Positions 1 through 5,308 of a stretch of 7,823 bases of DNA are shown in pieces. The position numbers and the translations under genes were made by a program. Every line of letters starts with the position of its first letter. Within the stretch, counting starts at the first letter, position 1. The notes below the pieces were generated by a model. The model was not told the DNA's origin and searched no databases. It saw only the letters and a program-made list of their open reading frames with translations. The DNA is from Flavobacterium sp. (GTDB lineage: Bacteria > Bacteroidota > Bacteroidia > Flavobacteriales > Flavobacteriaceae), in assembly GCA_004296145.1 (NCBI GenBank), contig SEBM01000167.1, positions 1 through 7,823 on the forward strand. Reading direction: 5' to 3'.

Positions 1-417
1 GAAATGGATGATGTAAAAATCACGATCAGAACAACTTTAGAAACAAATGTAACAGAAGCAACTTATGTACAGCAATTGCCTGCTCAGCAAGCATTACCTC
101 AGGCTGTAGTTCCTCAGGTTACTGCACCAACAGTTGTAAATGTAACTCCAGAGGCACCAGCTGCTAACGATTCTAAATACATTACTATAAAATCTCCAAT
201 TATCGGAACTTTTTATAGAAAACCGTCTCCGGACAAACCAGTTTTTACTGAAGTAGGAAGCACTATTGCTAAAGGTGATGTTCTTTGTGTAATTGAAGCA
301 ATGAAATTATTCAACGAAATCGAATCAGAAGTTTCAGGTAAAATCGTAAAAATTCTGGTTGACGATATGTCTCCTGTAGAATTTGACCAACCTTTATTCT
401 TAGTTGATCCATCATAA
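1..417 (+). CDS. accB: Biotin carboxyl carrier protein of acetyl-CoA carboxylase (5'-truncated by window edge)
   Basis: AccB carries the biotin that AccC carboxylates and that the carboxyltransferase then uses to make malonyl-CoA for fatty-acid synthesis in the cytoplasm. The reading frame is open from base 1 (Glu-Met-Asp-Asp...), and the Met at 4-6 is probably internal, because family members have about 20 more residues before this point. The visible 138 codons show a degraded N-terminal segment, an Ala/Pro/Val/Thr/Gln-rich flexible linker (about residues 25-55 counted from that Met), then the biotinyl/lipoyl domain. The biotin attachment motif is EAMKLFNEIES, with the acceptor lysine codon at 304-306. 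EAMKMMNEIE is the commonest form, and the LF variant is conservative. The C-terminus FDQPLFLVDPS is typical. accC follows 109 bp downstream on the same strand, the usual accBC pairing. Identity is very secure; only the true start is missing. Confidence 0.95.
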   Translation, partial: EMDDVKITIRTTLETNVTEATYVQQLPAQQALPQAVVPQVTAPTVVNVTPEAPAANDSKYITIKSPIIGTFYRKPSPDKPVFTEVGSTIAKGDVLCVIEAMKLFNEIESEVSGKIVKILVDDMSPVEFDQPLFLVDPS

Positions 418-420
418 ATA

Positions 421-519
421 AATTTAGATTGTAGATTTTAGATTTTAGAATGGTTCGCATCGAAGTTTTGTTAACCATCTAAAATTATCTAATTATCGAA
501 TTGTCTAATTATCTAATTA
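421..519. repeat. Imperfect inverted repeat plus 16-bp tandem repeat in the accB-accC spacer
   Basis: The 109-bp spacer is not random AT. TTTTAGAATGGTT (443-455) is the near reverse complement of AACCATCTAAAA (473-484), and the similarity continues outward: TAGATT/TAGATTTT units on the left (421-449) against TCTAAAATTATCTAATT units on the right (478-510). The right arm itself is a two-copy 16-bp direct repeat, 483-498 and 499-514, sharing TCTAATTATC at 488-497 and 504-513. In RNA this could form a long, weak, AT-rich stem-loop between the two coding regions. No U-tract follows, so it is unlikely to be a simple terminator. A role in RNA processing or in setting the AccB:AccC ratio is inference. 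Confidence 0.55.
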
Positions 520-526
520 AAATAAG

Positions 527-1876
527 ATGTTTAAAAAAATATTAATTGCGAATAGAGGAGAAATTGCACTTCGTGTGATTCGTACATGTAAAGAGATGGG
601 GATTAAAACTGTAGCAGTTTACTCTACAGCCGATGCAGAAAGTCTACATGTTAAGTTTGCTGACGAAGCGGTTTGTATTGGTCCTCCTCCAAGTAACTTA
701 TCGTATTTGAAAATGTCAAATATTATTGCAGCTGCAGAAATTACAAATGCAGATGCAATTCACCCAGGATACGGTTTTCTTTCTGAGAATGCTAAGTTTT
801 CGAAAATCTGTCAGGAGCACGGAATCAAATTTATTGGTGCCGCTCCGGAAATGATTGATAAAATGGGTGATAAAGCTTCTGCAAAAGCTACAATGAAAGC
901 TGCAGGAGTTCCATGCGTACCAGGTTCTGACGGATTATTAGAATCTTTCGAACAAACACAAAAATTAGCCAAAGAATTTGGTTACCCGGTTATGCTTAAA
1001 GCTACTGCCGGTGGTGGTGGAAAAGGAATGCGTGCCGTTTGGAAAGAAGAAGAACTTTTGAAAGCGTGGGAAAGTGCTCGTCAGGAAGCTTCTGCTGCCT
1101 TTGGAAATGACGGAATGTACATGGAGAAACTTATTGAAGAACCACGTCATATCGAAATTCAGGTTGTTGGAGATTCTTACGGAAAAGCATGTCACCTTTC
1201 TGAAAGAGATTGTTCTGTTCAGCGTCGTCACCAAAAACTTACTGAAGAAACACCTTCACCATTCATGACAGACGAATTGCGTGCTAAAATGGGAGAAGCT
1301 GCTGTAAAAGCTGCGGAATTCATTAAATACGAAGGAGCAGGAACTGTAGAATTTTTGGTTGACAAACACAGAAATTTCTACTTCATGGAAATGAATACAC
1401 GTATTCAGGTAGAGCACCCGATCACAGAACAAGTTATTGATTATGATTTGATTCGTGAGCAAATTATGGTGGCTGCAGGAATTCCGATTTCTGGAAAAAA
1501 CTACTTACCGGAATTACATGCAATAGAATGTCGTATTAATGCCGAAGATCCTTATAATGATTTTCGCCCTTCACCAGGAAAAATTACTACGCTTCATATG
1601 CCAGGAGGACACGGAGTACGTTTAGATACTCACGTTTATTCTGGTTATAGTATTCCGCCAAATTACGATTCGATGATTGCAAAGTTAATTACGACTGCAC
1701 AATCTCGTGAAGAAGCTATCAGTAAAATGCGAAGAGCTTTGGATGAATTTGTAATTGAAGGCGTGAAAACTACAATACCTTTCCATAGACAATTAATGGA
1801 TGATCCAAGATACATTGCAGGAGATTATACAACTGCATTTATGGATACTTTTAAAATGAATCCTATAGAAGAATAA
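527..1876 (+). CDS. accC: Acetyl-CoA carboxylase, biotin carboxylase subunit
   Basis: ATP-grasp enzyme that carboxylates the biotin on AccB using bicarbonate and ATP. It is 449 residues, the same length as E. coli AccC. Visible parts in order: N-terminal biotin-carboxylase domain opening MFKKILIANRGEIA; HPGYGFLSEN near residues 79-88; ATP-grasp domain with Lys116, Lys158 and the glycine-rich loop GGGGKGMR (162-169); His208; RRHQKL with Lys237; Glu275; the metal- and substrate-binding run EMNTRIQVEHP (288-298) containing Glu288, Asn290, Arg292 and Glu296; and the C-terminal domain with HAIECRINAEDP (331-342, Arg336). All expected catalytic positions are present. The ATG at 527 gives the family's standard N-terminus. 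There is no Shine-Dalgarno, only an A-rich TTAAAATAAG upstream. It is probably cotranscribed with accB and ends at the terminator 5 bp downstream of its stop codon. A pyruvate or propionyl-CoA carboxylase subunit is less likely given the length and the accB neighbour. Confidence 0.97.
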   Translation: MFKKILIANRGEIALRVIRTCKEMGIKTVAVYSTADAESLHVKFADEAVCIGPPPSNLSYLKMSNIIAAAEITNADAIHPGYGFLSENAKFSKICQEHGIKFIGAAPEMIDKMGDKASAKATMKAAGVPCVPGSDGLLESFEQTQKLAKEFGYPVMLKATAGGGGKGMRAVWKEEELLKAWESARQEASAAFGNDGMYMEKLIEEPRHIEIQVVGDSYGKACHLSERDCSVQRRHQKLTEETPSPFMTDELRAKMGEAAVKAAEFIKYEGAGTVEFLVDKHRNFYFMEMNTRIQVEHPITEQVIDYDLIREQIMVAAGIPISGKNYLPELHAIECRINAEDPYNDFRPSPGKITTLHMPGGHGVRLDTHVYSGYSIPPNYDSMIAKLITTAQSREEAISKMRRALDEFVIEGVKTTIPFHRQLMDDPRYIAGDYTTAFMDTFKMNPIEE

Positions 1877-1880
1877 TATA

Positions 1881-1909
1881 AAGGCTGTCAATTTTGACAG
1901 CCTTTTTTT
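1881..1909 (+). terminator. Rho-independent terminator of the accBC unit
   Basis: Perfect 10-bp stem AAGGCTGTCA (1881-1890) / TGACAGCCTT (1895-1904) with a 4-nt loop, running straight into a T-tract (1903-1909). It starts 5 bp after the accC stop codon, so it closes accBC and insulates the next region. Confidence 0.92.
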
Positions 1910-1932
1910 ATTTCAACACATATAAAACTATA

Positions 1933-1975
1933 AAACCCGACAATTTTATCCCGAAACTTCAGGATTGTCGGGTTT
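1933..1975. repeat. Perfect 12-bp inverted repeat (second hairpin after accC)
   Basis: AAACCCGACAAT (1933-1944) and ATTGTCGGGTTT (1964-1975) are exact reverse complements around a 19-nt loop. The stem is GC-rich for this genome. There is no clean T-tract on the + side (GTTATTTGTGG follows). On the - strand TTATAGTTTTATA follows, so it could be a back-up or minus-strand terminator. It may also be a copy of a dispersed extragenic palindrome: AAACCCGAC...GTCGGGTTT hairpins are, from memory, frequent between genes in flavobacteria. Its function cannot be decided from one copy. Confidence 0.7.
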
Positions 1976-2006
1976 GTTATTTGTGGTTTTTTCTCTAAGT
2001 AAACAC

Positions 2007-2056
2007 AAATAGTGTATACTTTTTACACACTATTTCAAACAATTACACACTTTTTG
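2007..2056 (+). promoter_or_regulatory. Candidate upstream activator site: inverted repeat plus phased third half-site
   Basis: AAATAGTGT (2007-2015) and ACACTATTT (2027-2035) form an exact 9-bp inverted repeat. Allowing one mismatch it extends inward to TA/TA, with the dyad centre at 2021. A third copy of the half-site lies downstream: TTACACAC occurs at 2023-2030 and again at 2043-2050, exactly 20 bp apart, or about two helical turns, putting both on the same face of the DNA. The dyad centre is about 75 bp upstream of the start site predicted from the σ54-like element at 2071-2086. That is the kind of position used by dimeric NtrC-type activators. The obvious candidate ligand is the response regulator encoded at 3950-5293, but this is inference from adjacency. 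Confidence 0.6.
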
Positions 2057-2070
2057 CTTTTCCTGAATTT

Positions 2071-2086
2071 TGGCACACCCTTCGTA
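2071..2086 (+). promoter_or_regulatory. Candidate σ54 (RpoN) promoter for the five-gene array
   Basis: TGGCACACCCTTCGTA compared with the σ54 consensus TGGCAC-N5-TTGCW. The -24 block is perfect (TGGCAC, 2071-2076), and the spacing from GG (2072-2073) to the -12 dinucleotide (2084-2085) is the required 10 bp. The -12 block is weaker, with GT instead of GC and C instead of the second T. Transcription would begin near 2096, leaving a leader of about 108 nt to the first ATG at 2204, in which I see no clear riboswitch or convincing small ORF. No good TAnnTTTG housekeeping element was seen between here and 2204, which favours the σ54 reading. Confidence 0.55.
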
Positions 2087-2203
2087 AAGTGTTGTAAAAT
2101 AAGGAAATAAGAGGTTTGAGTGGTGTATTTCAAGTTACGGCATAATAATTTCATTACCTAAAGCGTAAAACGAACTATTATATAACTTAAATATACACAC
2201 ATT

Positions 2204-2500
2204 ATGAAAAATTTATTCTTATCAGCCGCAATCGTTTTGGGAGGTTTAACTTCATTTGCTTCAACTTCTCCAGTAACTAATACAATAGTAAAAACAATCT
2301 CAATTCAGGATGAATATACAGAGATTAAATTAGAAGAAGTTCCAGCTGCAGTTACAGAAGCTTTGAAAAAAGCATATCCGGATGCAGTACTTTCTAAAGC
2401 ATACAAAAATGCAAAATCAGAATATAAATTAGATGTTGCAGTAGGAGATAAAGTAGGAAATCTTTATGCTAATGCAGATGGATCTTGGATCAAAAAATAA
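2204..2500 (+). CDS. Secreted PepSY-like (DUF2874-type) small protein, paralog 1 of 5
   Basis: 98 residues. Lys-containing n-region, hydrophobic core LFLSAAIVLGGLTSF and a likely signal-peptidase I site after SFA (about residue 19). There is no Cys anywhere, so it is neither a lipoprotein nor disulfide-bonded; a soluble periplasmic or exported protein is expected. The mature part (about 78 residues) has an acidic lead-in (QDEYTEIKLEE), then VPAAVTEALKKAYPDAVLSKAY, a helix ending in YP, followed by strand-like EYKLDVAVGD, NLYANADGSW and a terminal KK. This helix-plus-strands pattern ending in a Gly-Trp hairpin resembles the PepSY-like/DUF2874 (BLIP-fold) family; the match is from memory of the motif. 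First gene behind the candidate σ54 promoter. The molecular role is unknown; PepSY-type domains are often linked to protease inhibition or envelope functions. Confidence 0.85.
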   Translation: MKNLFLSAAIVLGGLTSFASTSPVTNTIVKTISIQDEYTEIKLEEVPAAVTEALKKAYPDAVLSKAYKNAKSEYKLDVAVGDKVGNLYANADGSWIKK

Positions 2501-2502
2501 TC

Positions 2503-2537
2503 TAGTATTCCTGTGAAAATTCAAATCAAGAATACTA
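2503..2537 (+). repeat. Hairpin in the spacer between paralogs 1 and 2
   Basis: TAGTATTC (2503-2510) and GAATACTA (2530-2537) form an exact 8-bp stem around a 19-nt loop, extendable by two pairs with one bulged A. It begins 3 bp after the stop codon of the first paralog, in the longest spacer of the array (70 bp). No T-tract follows, so it is a poor terminator. It might act as an mRNA-stabilising 3' end or partial stop that makes the first gene more abundant than the rest (inference). Confidence 0.45.
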
Positions 2538-2570
2538 AGATTAAATTAACAATATTAAAATATAACTACC

Positions 2571-2867
2571 ATGAAAAATTTATTTTTATCAGCCGCAATC
2601 GTTTTGGGAGGTTTAACATCATTTGCTTCAACTTCACCAATAACAAATACAATCGTAAAAACAGTCTCAGTTCAAGATGAATATACTGAGGTAAAATTAG
2701 AAGAAGTTCCTGTAGCAGTAACAGATGCTCTTAAAAAAGCATATCCTGATGCAGTTCTTTCTAAAGCATATAAAAATGCAAACTCACAATACAAACTAGA
2801 TGTTACAGTTGGAGATAAAACAGGAAATCTTTTTGCAAATGCAGATGGAACCTGGATTAAAAAATAA
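2571..2867 (+). CDS. Secreted PepSY-like small protein, paralog 2 of 5
   Basis: 98 residues and 86/98 identical to paralog 1 by my count, with mostly conservative changes (V/I, E/D, S/T, Y/F). It has the same signal peptide (MKNLFLSAAIVLGGLTSFA), the same acidic lead-in and the same VPVAVTDALKKAYPDAVLSK core, and ends ANADGTWIKK. Cysteine-free. The closeness indicates a recent tandem duplication. Differences from paralog 1 are scarce in the first 60 bases (2) and much denser in the next two 60-base blocks (8 and 10), many of them silent. No promoter is visible in the 70-bp spacer, so it is probably read from upstream. No Shine-Dalgarno; ATG follows AACTACC. Confidence 0.85.
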   Translation: MKNLFLSAAIVLGGLTSFASTSPITNTIVKTVSVQDEYTEVKLEEVPVAVTDALKKAYPDAVLSKAYKNANSQYKLDVTVGDKTGNLFANADGTWIKK

Positions 2868-2894
2868 CCAAAAGTAACCGTAAAACTATAAATT

Positions 2895-3182
2895 ATGAAA
2901 AAATTAATTTTATCAGCTGCGATTGTTCTAGGAACACTTTCAGCGCAGGCAGGAACCATTTTGGTAAATAACCCAATGGTTCAGACAGTAACTCAGGATG
3001 GATATAAAGAAGTAGATGCTGTTCCGGCAGCAATCAAAACTGCTTTAGATAATGCTTATCCGGGAGTAAAACTTGAAAAAGCTTATGTAAATGAGAAAAA
3101 AGAATATAAAATTGACATTCTTGTAAGAGATGTAAAATCTACTGTTTACACAGATGCTCAAGGAAATATCCTTAAAAAATAA
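2895..3182 (+). CDS. Secreted PepSY-like small protein, paralog 3 of 5
   Basis: 95 residues, the shortest member; the missing residues lie in the linker after the signal peptide. The signal peptide MKKLILSAAIVLGTLSAQA probably ends after AQA. The mature protein has VPAAIKTALDNAYPGVKLEKAY, then NEKKEYKIDI, VYTDAQGNILKK. It shares the KLEKAYVNEKKEYK block with paralog 4, so 3 and 4 form a subgroup apart from 1 and 2. Oddities: the VGD/KGE turn is replaced by VRD, and the penultimate Trp of the GxW motif is Ile (GNILKK). Spacer from paralog 2 is 27 bp with no promoter or terminator. Function unknown beyond family resemblance. Confidence 0.82.
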   Translation: MKKLILSAAIVLGTLSAQAGTILVNNPMVQTVTQDGYKEVDAVPAAIKTALDNAYPGVKLEKAYVNEKKEYKIDILVRDVKSTVYTDAQGNILKK

Positions 3183-3221
3183 ATAAACCAAACTGTCAAA
3201 TAACCCACAAAAACAATCATT

Positions 3222-3518
3222 ATGAGAAAGTTACTATTATCCACAGCAATCATTTTAGGAAGTTTAACTGTTAACGCAGCAACACCTTTAATACAAAGTT
3301 CAATGAATCAATCAGTAACTATTCAGGATGAGTTTACTGAGGTTAGTGCAGATGCTGTTCCGGCAGCTGTAAAGTCAACAGTTGAGAAATCTTTTCCGGG
3401 TACAAAGCTTGAAAAAGCATATGTAAACGAAAAAAAAGAGTATAAACTTGAAATCTCAAAAGGAGAAACAAAGTATACTATATTCACTGATGCAGCAGGA
3501 AATATCATTAAAAAATAA
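3222..3518 (+). CDS. Secreted PepSY-like small protein, paralog 4 of 5
   Basis: 98 residues. The signal peptide MRKLLLSTAIILGSLTVNA probably ends after VNA. The mature protein has QDEFTEVSADA, then VPAAVKSTVEKSFPGTKLEK, with SFPG replacing the AYPD/AYPG of its neighbours, then AYVNEKKEYKLEISKGETKY, ending AAGNIIKK (Ile in place of Trp, as in paralog 3). Cysteine-free. It lies 39 bp after paralog 3 and only 6 bp before paralog 5, so 4 and 5 are almost certainly cotranscribed. Same fold and location expected as the others. Confidence 0.83.
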   Translation: MRKLLLSTAIILGSLTVNAATPLIQSSMNQSVTIQDEFTEVSADAVPAAVKSTVEKSFPGTKLEKAYVNEKKEYKLEISKGETKYTIFTDAAGNIIKK

Positions 3519-3524
3519 TTTATT

Positions 3525-3821
3525 ATGAAAAAGATAGTTCTTTCAGCAGCAATCATTTTAGGAAGTTTATCCATCTACGCCACTACAATTACTCCTTCTG
3601 AAGAAGTAAAAATAGAAGCAAACTTTCAGGCAGAATATACTGAAATCGGTACAGATACTGTTCCGGTGGCAGTGACTAAAGCTTTAGAAACTGCTTACCC
3701 TGGTGCTAAATTGGTAAAAGCTTACATAAACGATAAAAAGGAATATAAATTAGATATATCAGTTGGTGACCAAAAGGCTACTGTTTACTCAGATGTCAAT
3801 GGCAATTGGTTAAAAATATAA
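3525..3821 (+). CDS. Secreted PepSY-like small protein, paralog 5 of 5
   Basis: 98 residues. The signal peptide MKKIVLSAAIILGSLSIYA probably ends after IYA. The mature part starts TTITPSEEVKIEANFQAEYTE, followed by VPVAVTKALETAYPGAKLVK, INDKKEYKLDISVGDQ, VYSDVNGNWLKI. It keeps the GxW motif of paralogs 1 and 2 but has the NDKKEYK block closer to 3 and 4, and alone ends in KI instead of KK. It is the most intermediate sequence of the set. Cysteine-free. It starts 6 bp after the stop of paralog 4 and is followed 29 bp after its stop by a strong terminator, so it is the last gene of the unit. Confidence 0.83.
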   Translation: MKKIVLSAAIILGSLSIYATTITPSEEVKIEANFQAEYTEIGTDTVPVAVTKALETAYPGAKLVKAYINDKKEYKLDISVGDQKATVYSDVNGNWLKI

Positions 3822-3850
3822 TTAGGTGAATTAGATTTATGTTTTTGGTG

Positions 3851-3886
3851 AAAAAGAGATTGTTATAAAACAATCTCTTTTTTTTT
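3851..3886 (+). terminator. Rho-independent terminator of the five-gene array
   Basis: AAAGAGATTGTT (3853-3864) pairs with AACAATCTCTTT (3869-3880) around a 4-nt loop, and flanking A and T bases extend the stem. A run of nine T follows (3878-3886). The A-run on the 5' side would also give a T-tract on the - strand, so it could work in both directions. It separates the PepSY-like array from the response regulator gene, which therefore needs its own promoter. Confidence 0.92.
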
Positions 3887-3889
3887 GCA

Positions 3890-3897
3890 TAATTTTG
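3890..3897 (+). promoter_or_regulatory. Candidate -7 element (TAnnTTTG) for the response regulator gene
   Basis: TAATTTTG at 3890-3897 exactly fits the Bacteroidota housekeeping -7 consensus TAnnTTTG. Transcription would start a few bases downstream, near 3902, giving a leader of about 48 nt before the ATG at 3950. No TTTG -33 element lies at the usual 17-23 bp spacing; that stretch is the terminator stem and T-run. The evidence is therefore one box only. Confidence 0.4.
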
Positions 3898-3949
3898 TGA
3901 GAATACAACTTTAATAGTATTATTTTAGCAAAAAAGTCTCTTAAAACAA

Positions 3950-5293
3950 ATGCCTAAGATTTTATTAATAGAAGATGATATTTCATTTTGCAAATTATTA
4001 GAGAAATTTCTAACAAAAAAAGCATATGAAGTAACAATTGCCTTTTCTGCTGCAGAGGCCCGAATTGCAGTCAAAAACGAATCGTTTGATTTGATTTTGA
4101 CAGATCTTCGTTTACCTGATTCTGACGGTATCGGCCTTATGGCTGAATTTAAAAATTCATATCCCGAAATACCTGTAATCTTAATGACAGGATATTCAGA
4201 TGTAAATACTGCTGTAAAAGCGATCAAAAACGGCGCAGCAGATTATATTTCAAAACCATTTAATCCCGATGAGGTTTTATTGGTTATTACAAATGCTTTG
4301 CAAACTCCGCAGACAGAATCTCCAGCGAAAGAAAAAAAACCGGCCACAAAAAAAACGCCTGCAACAGAAAATGAATTTGTACGAGGTATTTCTGTAGCTT
4401 CAAAAAAACTACTGGATCATATTCAATTGGTAAGTCCGACTGATATGTCCGTTTTGATAATTGGTGAAAGCGGAACCGGAAAAGAAATTATAGCAAAAAG
4501 CATTCATCAGCAAAGTAACAGAAAGAACAATAACTTCATAGCGGTAGATTGCGGTGCGATTCCTAAAGAATTGGCGGCAAGTGAATTCTTTGGACATTTA
4601 AAAGGATCGTTCACAGGAGCAATCAGCGACAAAATGGGCTATTTTGAGGCTGCTAACGGCGGAACTCTTTTTTTGGATGAAATAGGGAATCTTTCATACG
4701 AAAATCAAATACAGCTTTTAAGAGCGCTTCAGGAGCGAAAAATAAAACCGGTCGGAAGCAATAAAGAAATAAACGTTGATATAAGAATCATTACCGCGAC
4801 AAATGAAGATTTGCGCGAAGCAGTAAAAAATGGTGATTTCCGTGAAGATTTATATCACAGAATCAATGAATTTTCTATTCAGTCGCCTTCATTAACAGAC
4901 AGGGGAGAAGATTTAATGGTCTTCGCCGATTATTTCCTGGAAAAAGCCAATCAGCAATTAAATAAAGAAATCATCGGATTTTCTCCGGATGTGGTAAAGA
5001 TTTTCCAAAACTACAGTTGGCCGGGAAATCTGCGTGAATTACAAAACTGCGTAAAACGTGCCACATTATTGACGCGTGGTGATTTTATTGAAAGCGATGT
5101 TCTGCCTGCCGAATTTTTTCAGATCCAGAAACAACAGAATACTGCAAGTACTTTTTCATTGTCAGAAAATGAAAGAGAAACGATTATTCATGCTTTATCA
5201 AAAGCACAAAATAATAAATCAGAAGCCGCAAAATTGCTTAAGATTACCAGAAAGACACTTTACAATAAATTGAAGCAGTATAATATTGATTAA
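3950..5293 (+). CDS. σ54-dependent NtrC-family response regulator (REC-AAA+-Fis HTH)
   Basis: 447-residue cytoplasmic activator. Receiver domain about 1-118: acidic pair E8/D9/D10, phospho-acceptor Asp52 (LILTDLRLPD), Thr80 and Lys102 in SKPF. A Lys/Pro/Thr-rich linker spans about 119-140. The σ54-interaction AAA+ domain (about 144-385) has Walker A GESGTGKE (172-179), the σ54-contacting loop as GSFTGA (219-224), Walker B TLFLDE (239-244), arginine-finger region FREDLYHR (297-304) and WPGNLREL (357-364). The C-terminal Fis-type HTH is KSEAAKLLKITRKTLYNKLK (423-442). All parts needed for phosphorylation, ATP hydrolysis and DNA binding are present. The start at 3950 is well placed for the receiver β1; no Shine-Dalgarno. 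Its partner is almost certainly the convergent hybrid kinase next door. The likely target is the five-gene array immediately upstream, which has a σ54-like promoter with an upstream dyad (inference). Confidence 0.95.
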   Translation: MPKILLIEDDISFCKLLEKFLTKKAYEVTIAFSAAEARIAVKNESFDLILTDLRLPDSDGIGLMAEFKNSYPEIPVILMTGYSDVNTAVKAIKNGAADYISKPFNPDEVLLVITNALQTPQTESPAKEKKPATKKTPATENEFVRGISVASKKLLDHIQLVSPTDMSVLIIGESGTGKEIIAKSIHQQSNRKNNNFIAVDCGAIPKELAASEFFGHLKGSFTGAISDKMGYFEAANGGTLFLDEIGNLSYENQIQLLRALQERKIKPVGSNKEINVDIRIITATNEDLREAVKNGDFREDLYHRINEFSIQSPSLTDRGEDLMVFADYFLEKANQQLNKEIIGFSPDVVKIFQNYSWPGNLRELQNCVKRATLLTRGDFIESDVLPAEFFQIQKQQNTASTFSLSENERETIIHALSKAQNNKSEAAKLLKITRKTLYNKLKQYNID

Positions 5294-5308
5294 ACTGCTT
5301 CTTCTTTT
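5272..5308. terminator. Hairpin over the overlapping stop codons, candidate bidirectional terminator
   Basis: GAAGCAGT (5272-5279) pairs exactly with ACTGCTTC (5294-5301). After one A-A mismatch, TAAT (5281-5284) pairs with ATTA (5289-5292), closing a 4-nt loop. On the + strand TTCTTTTAG follows, a usable U-rich tail. On the - strand AATTTATTGT follows, which is weaker. The left arm encodes the last residues of the response regulator, the right arm encodes the C-terminal KEEAV region of the kinase, and both stop codons lie in the inner stem. Confidence 0.65.

Noticed and set aside
965..1462. Antisense and out-of-frame open stretches within accC
   Set aside because: They lie entirely inside a securely identified gene, have no signal or domain features, and are low-complexity shadows of its codon pattern.
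2194..2200. Fourth copy of the TACACAC half-site just before the first paralog's ATG
   Set aside because: A single 7-bp match without a dyad partner or helical phasing, overlapping the translation initiation region; chance is a sufficient explanation in this base composition.
2204..3821. Lipoprotein interpretation of the five small secreted proteins
   Set aside because: None of the five contains a cysteine, so no lipobox is possible; signal-peptidase I-type sites (SFA, AQA, VNA, IYA) fit instead.
2204..3821. CRISPR-like or satellite repeat reading of the tandem array
   Set aside because: The repeat unit is a full coding gene of about 290-300 bp with codon-structured divergence, and spacers are unequal; gene duplication explains it.
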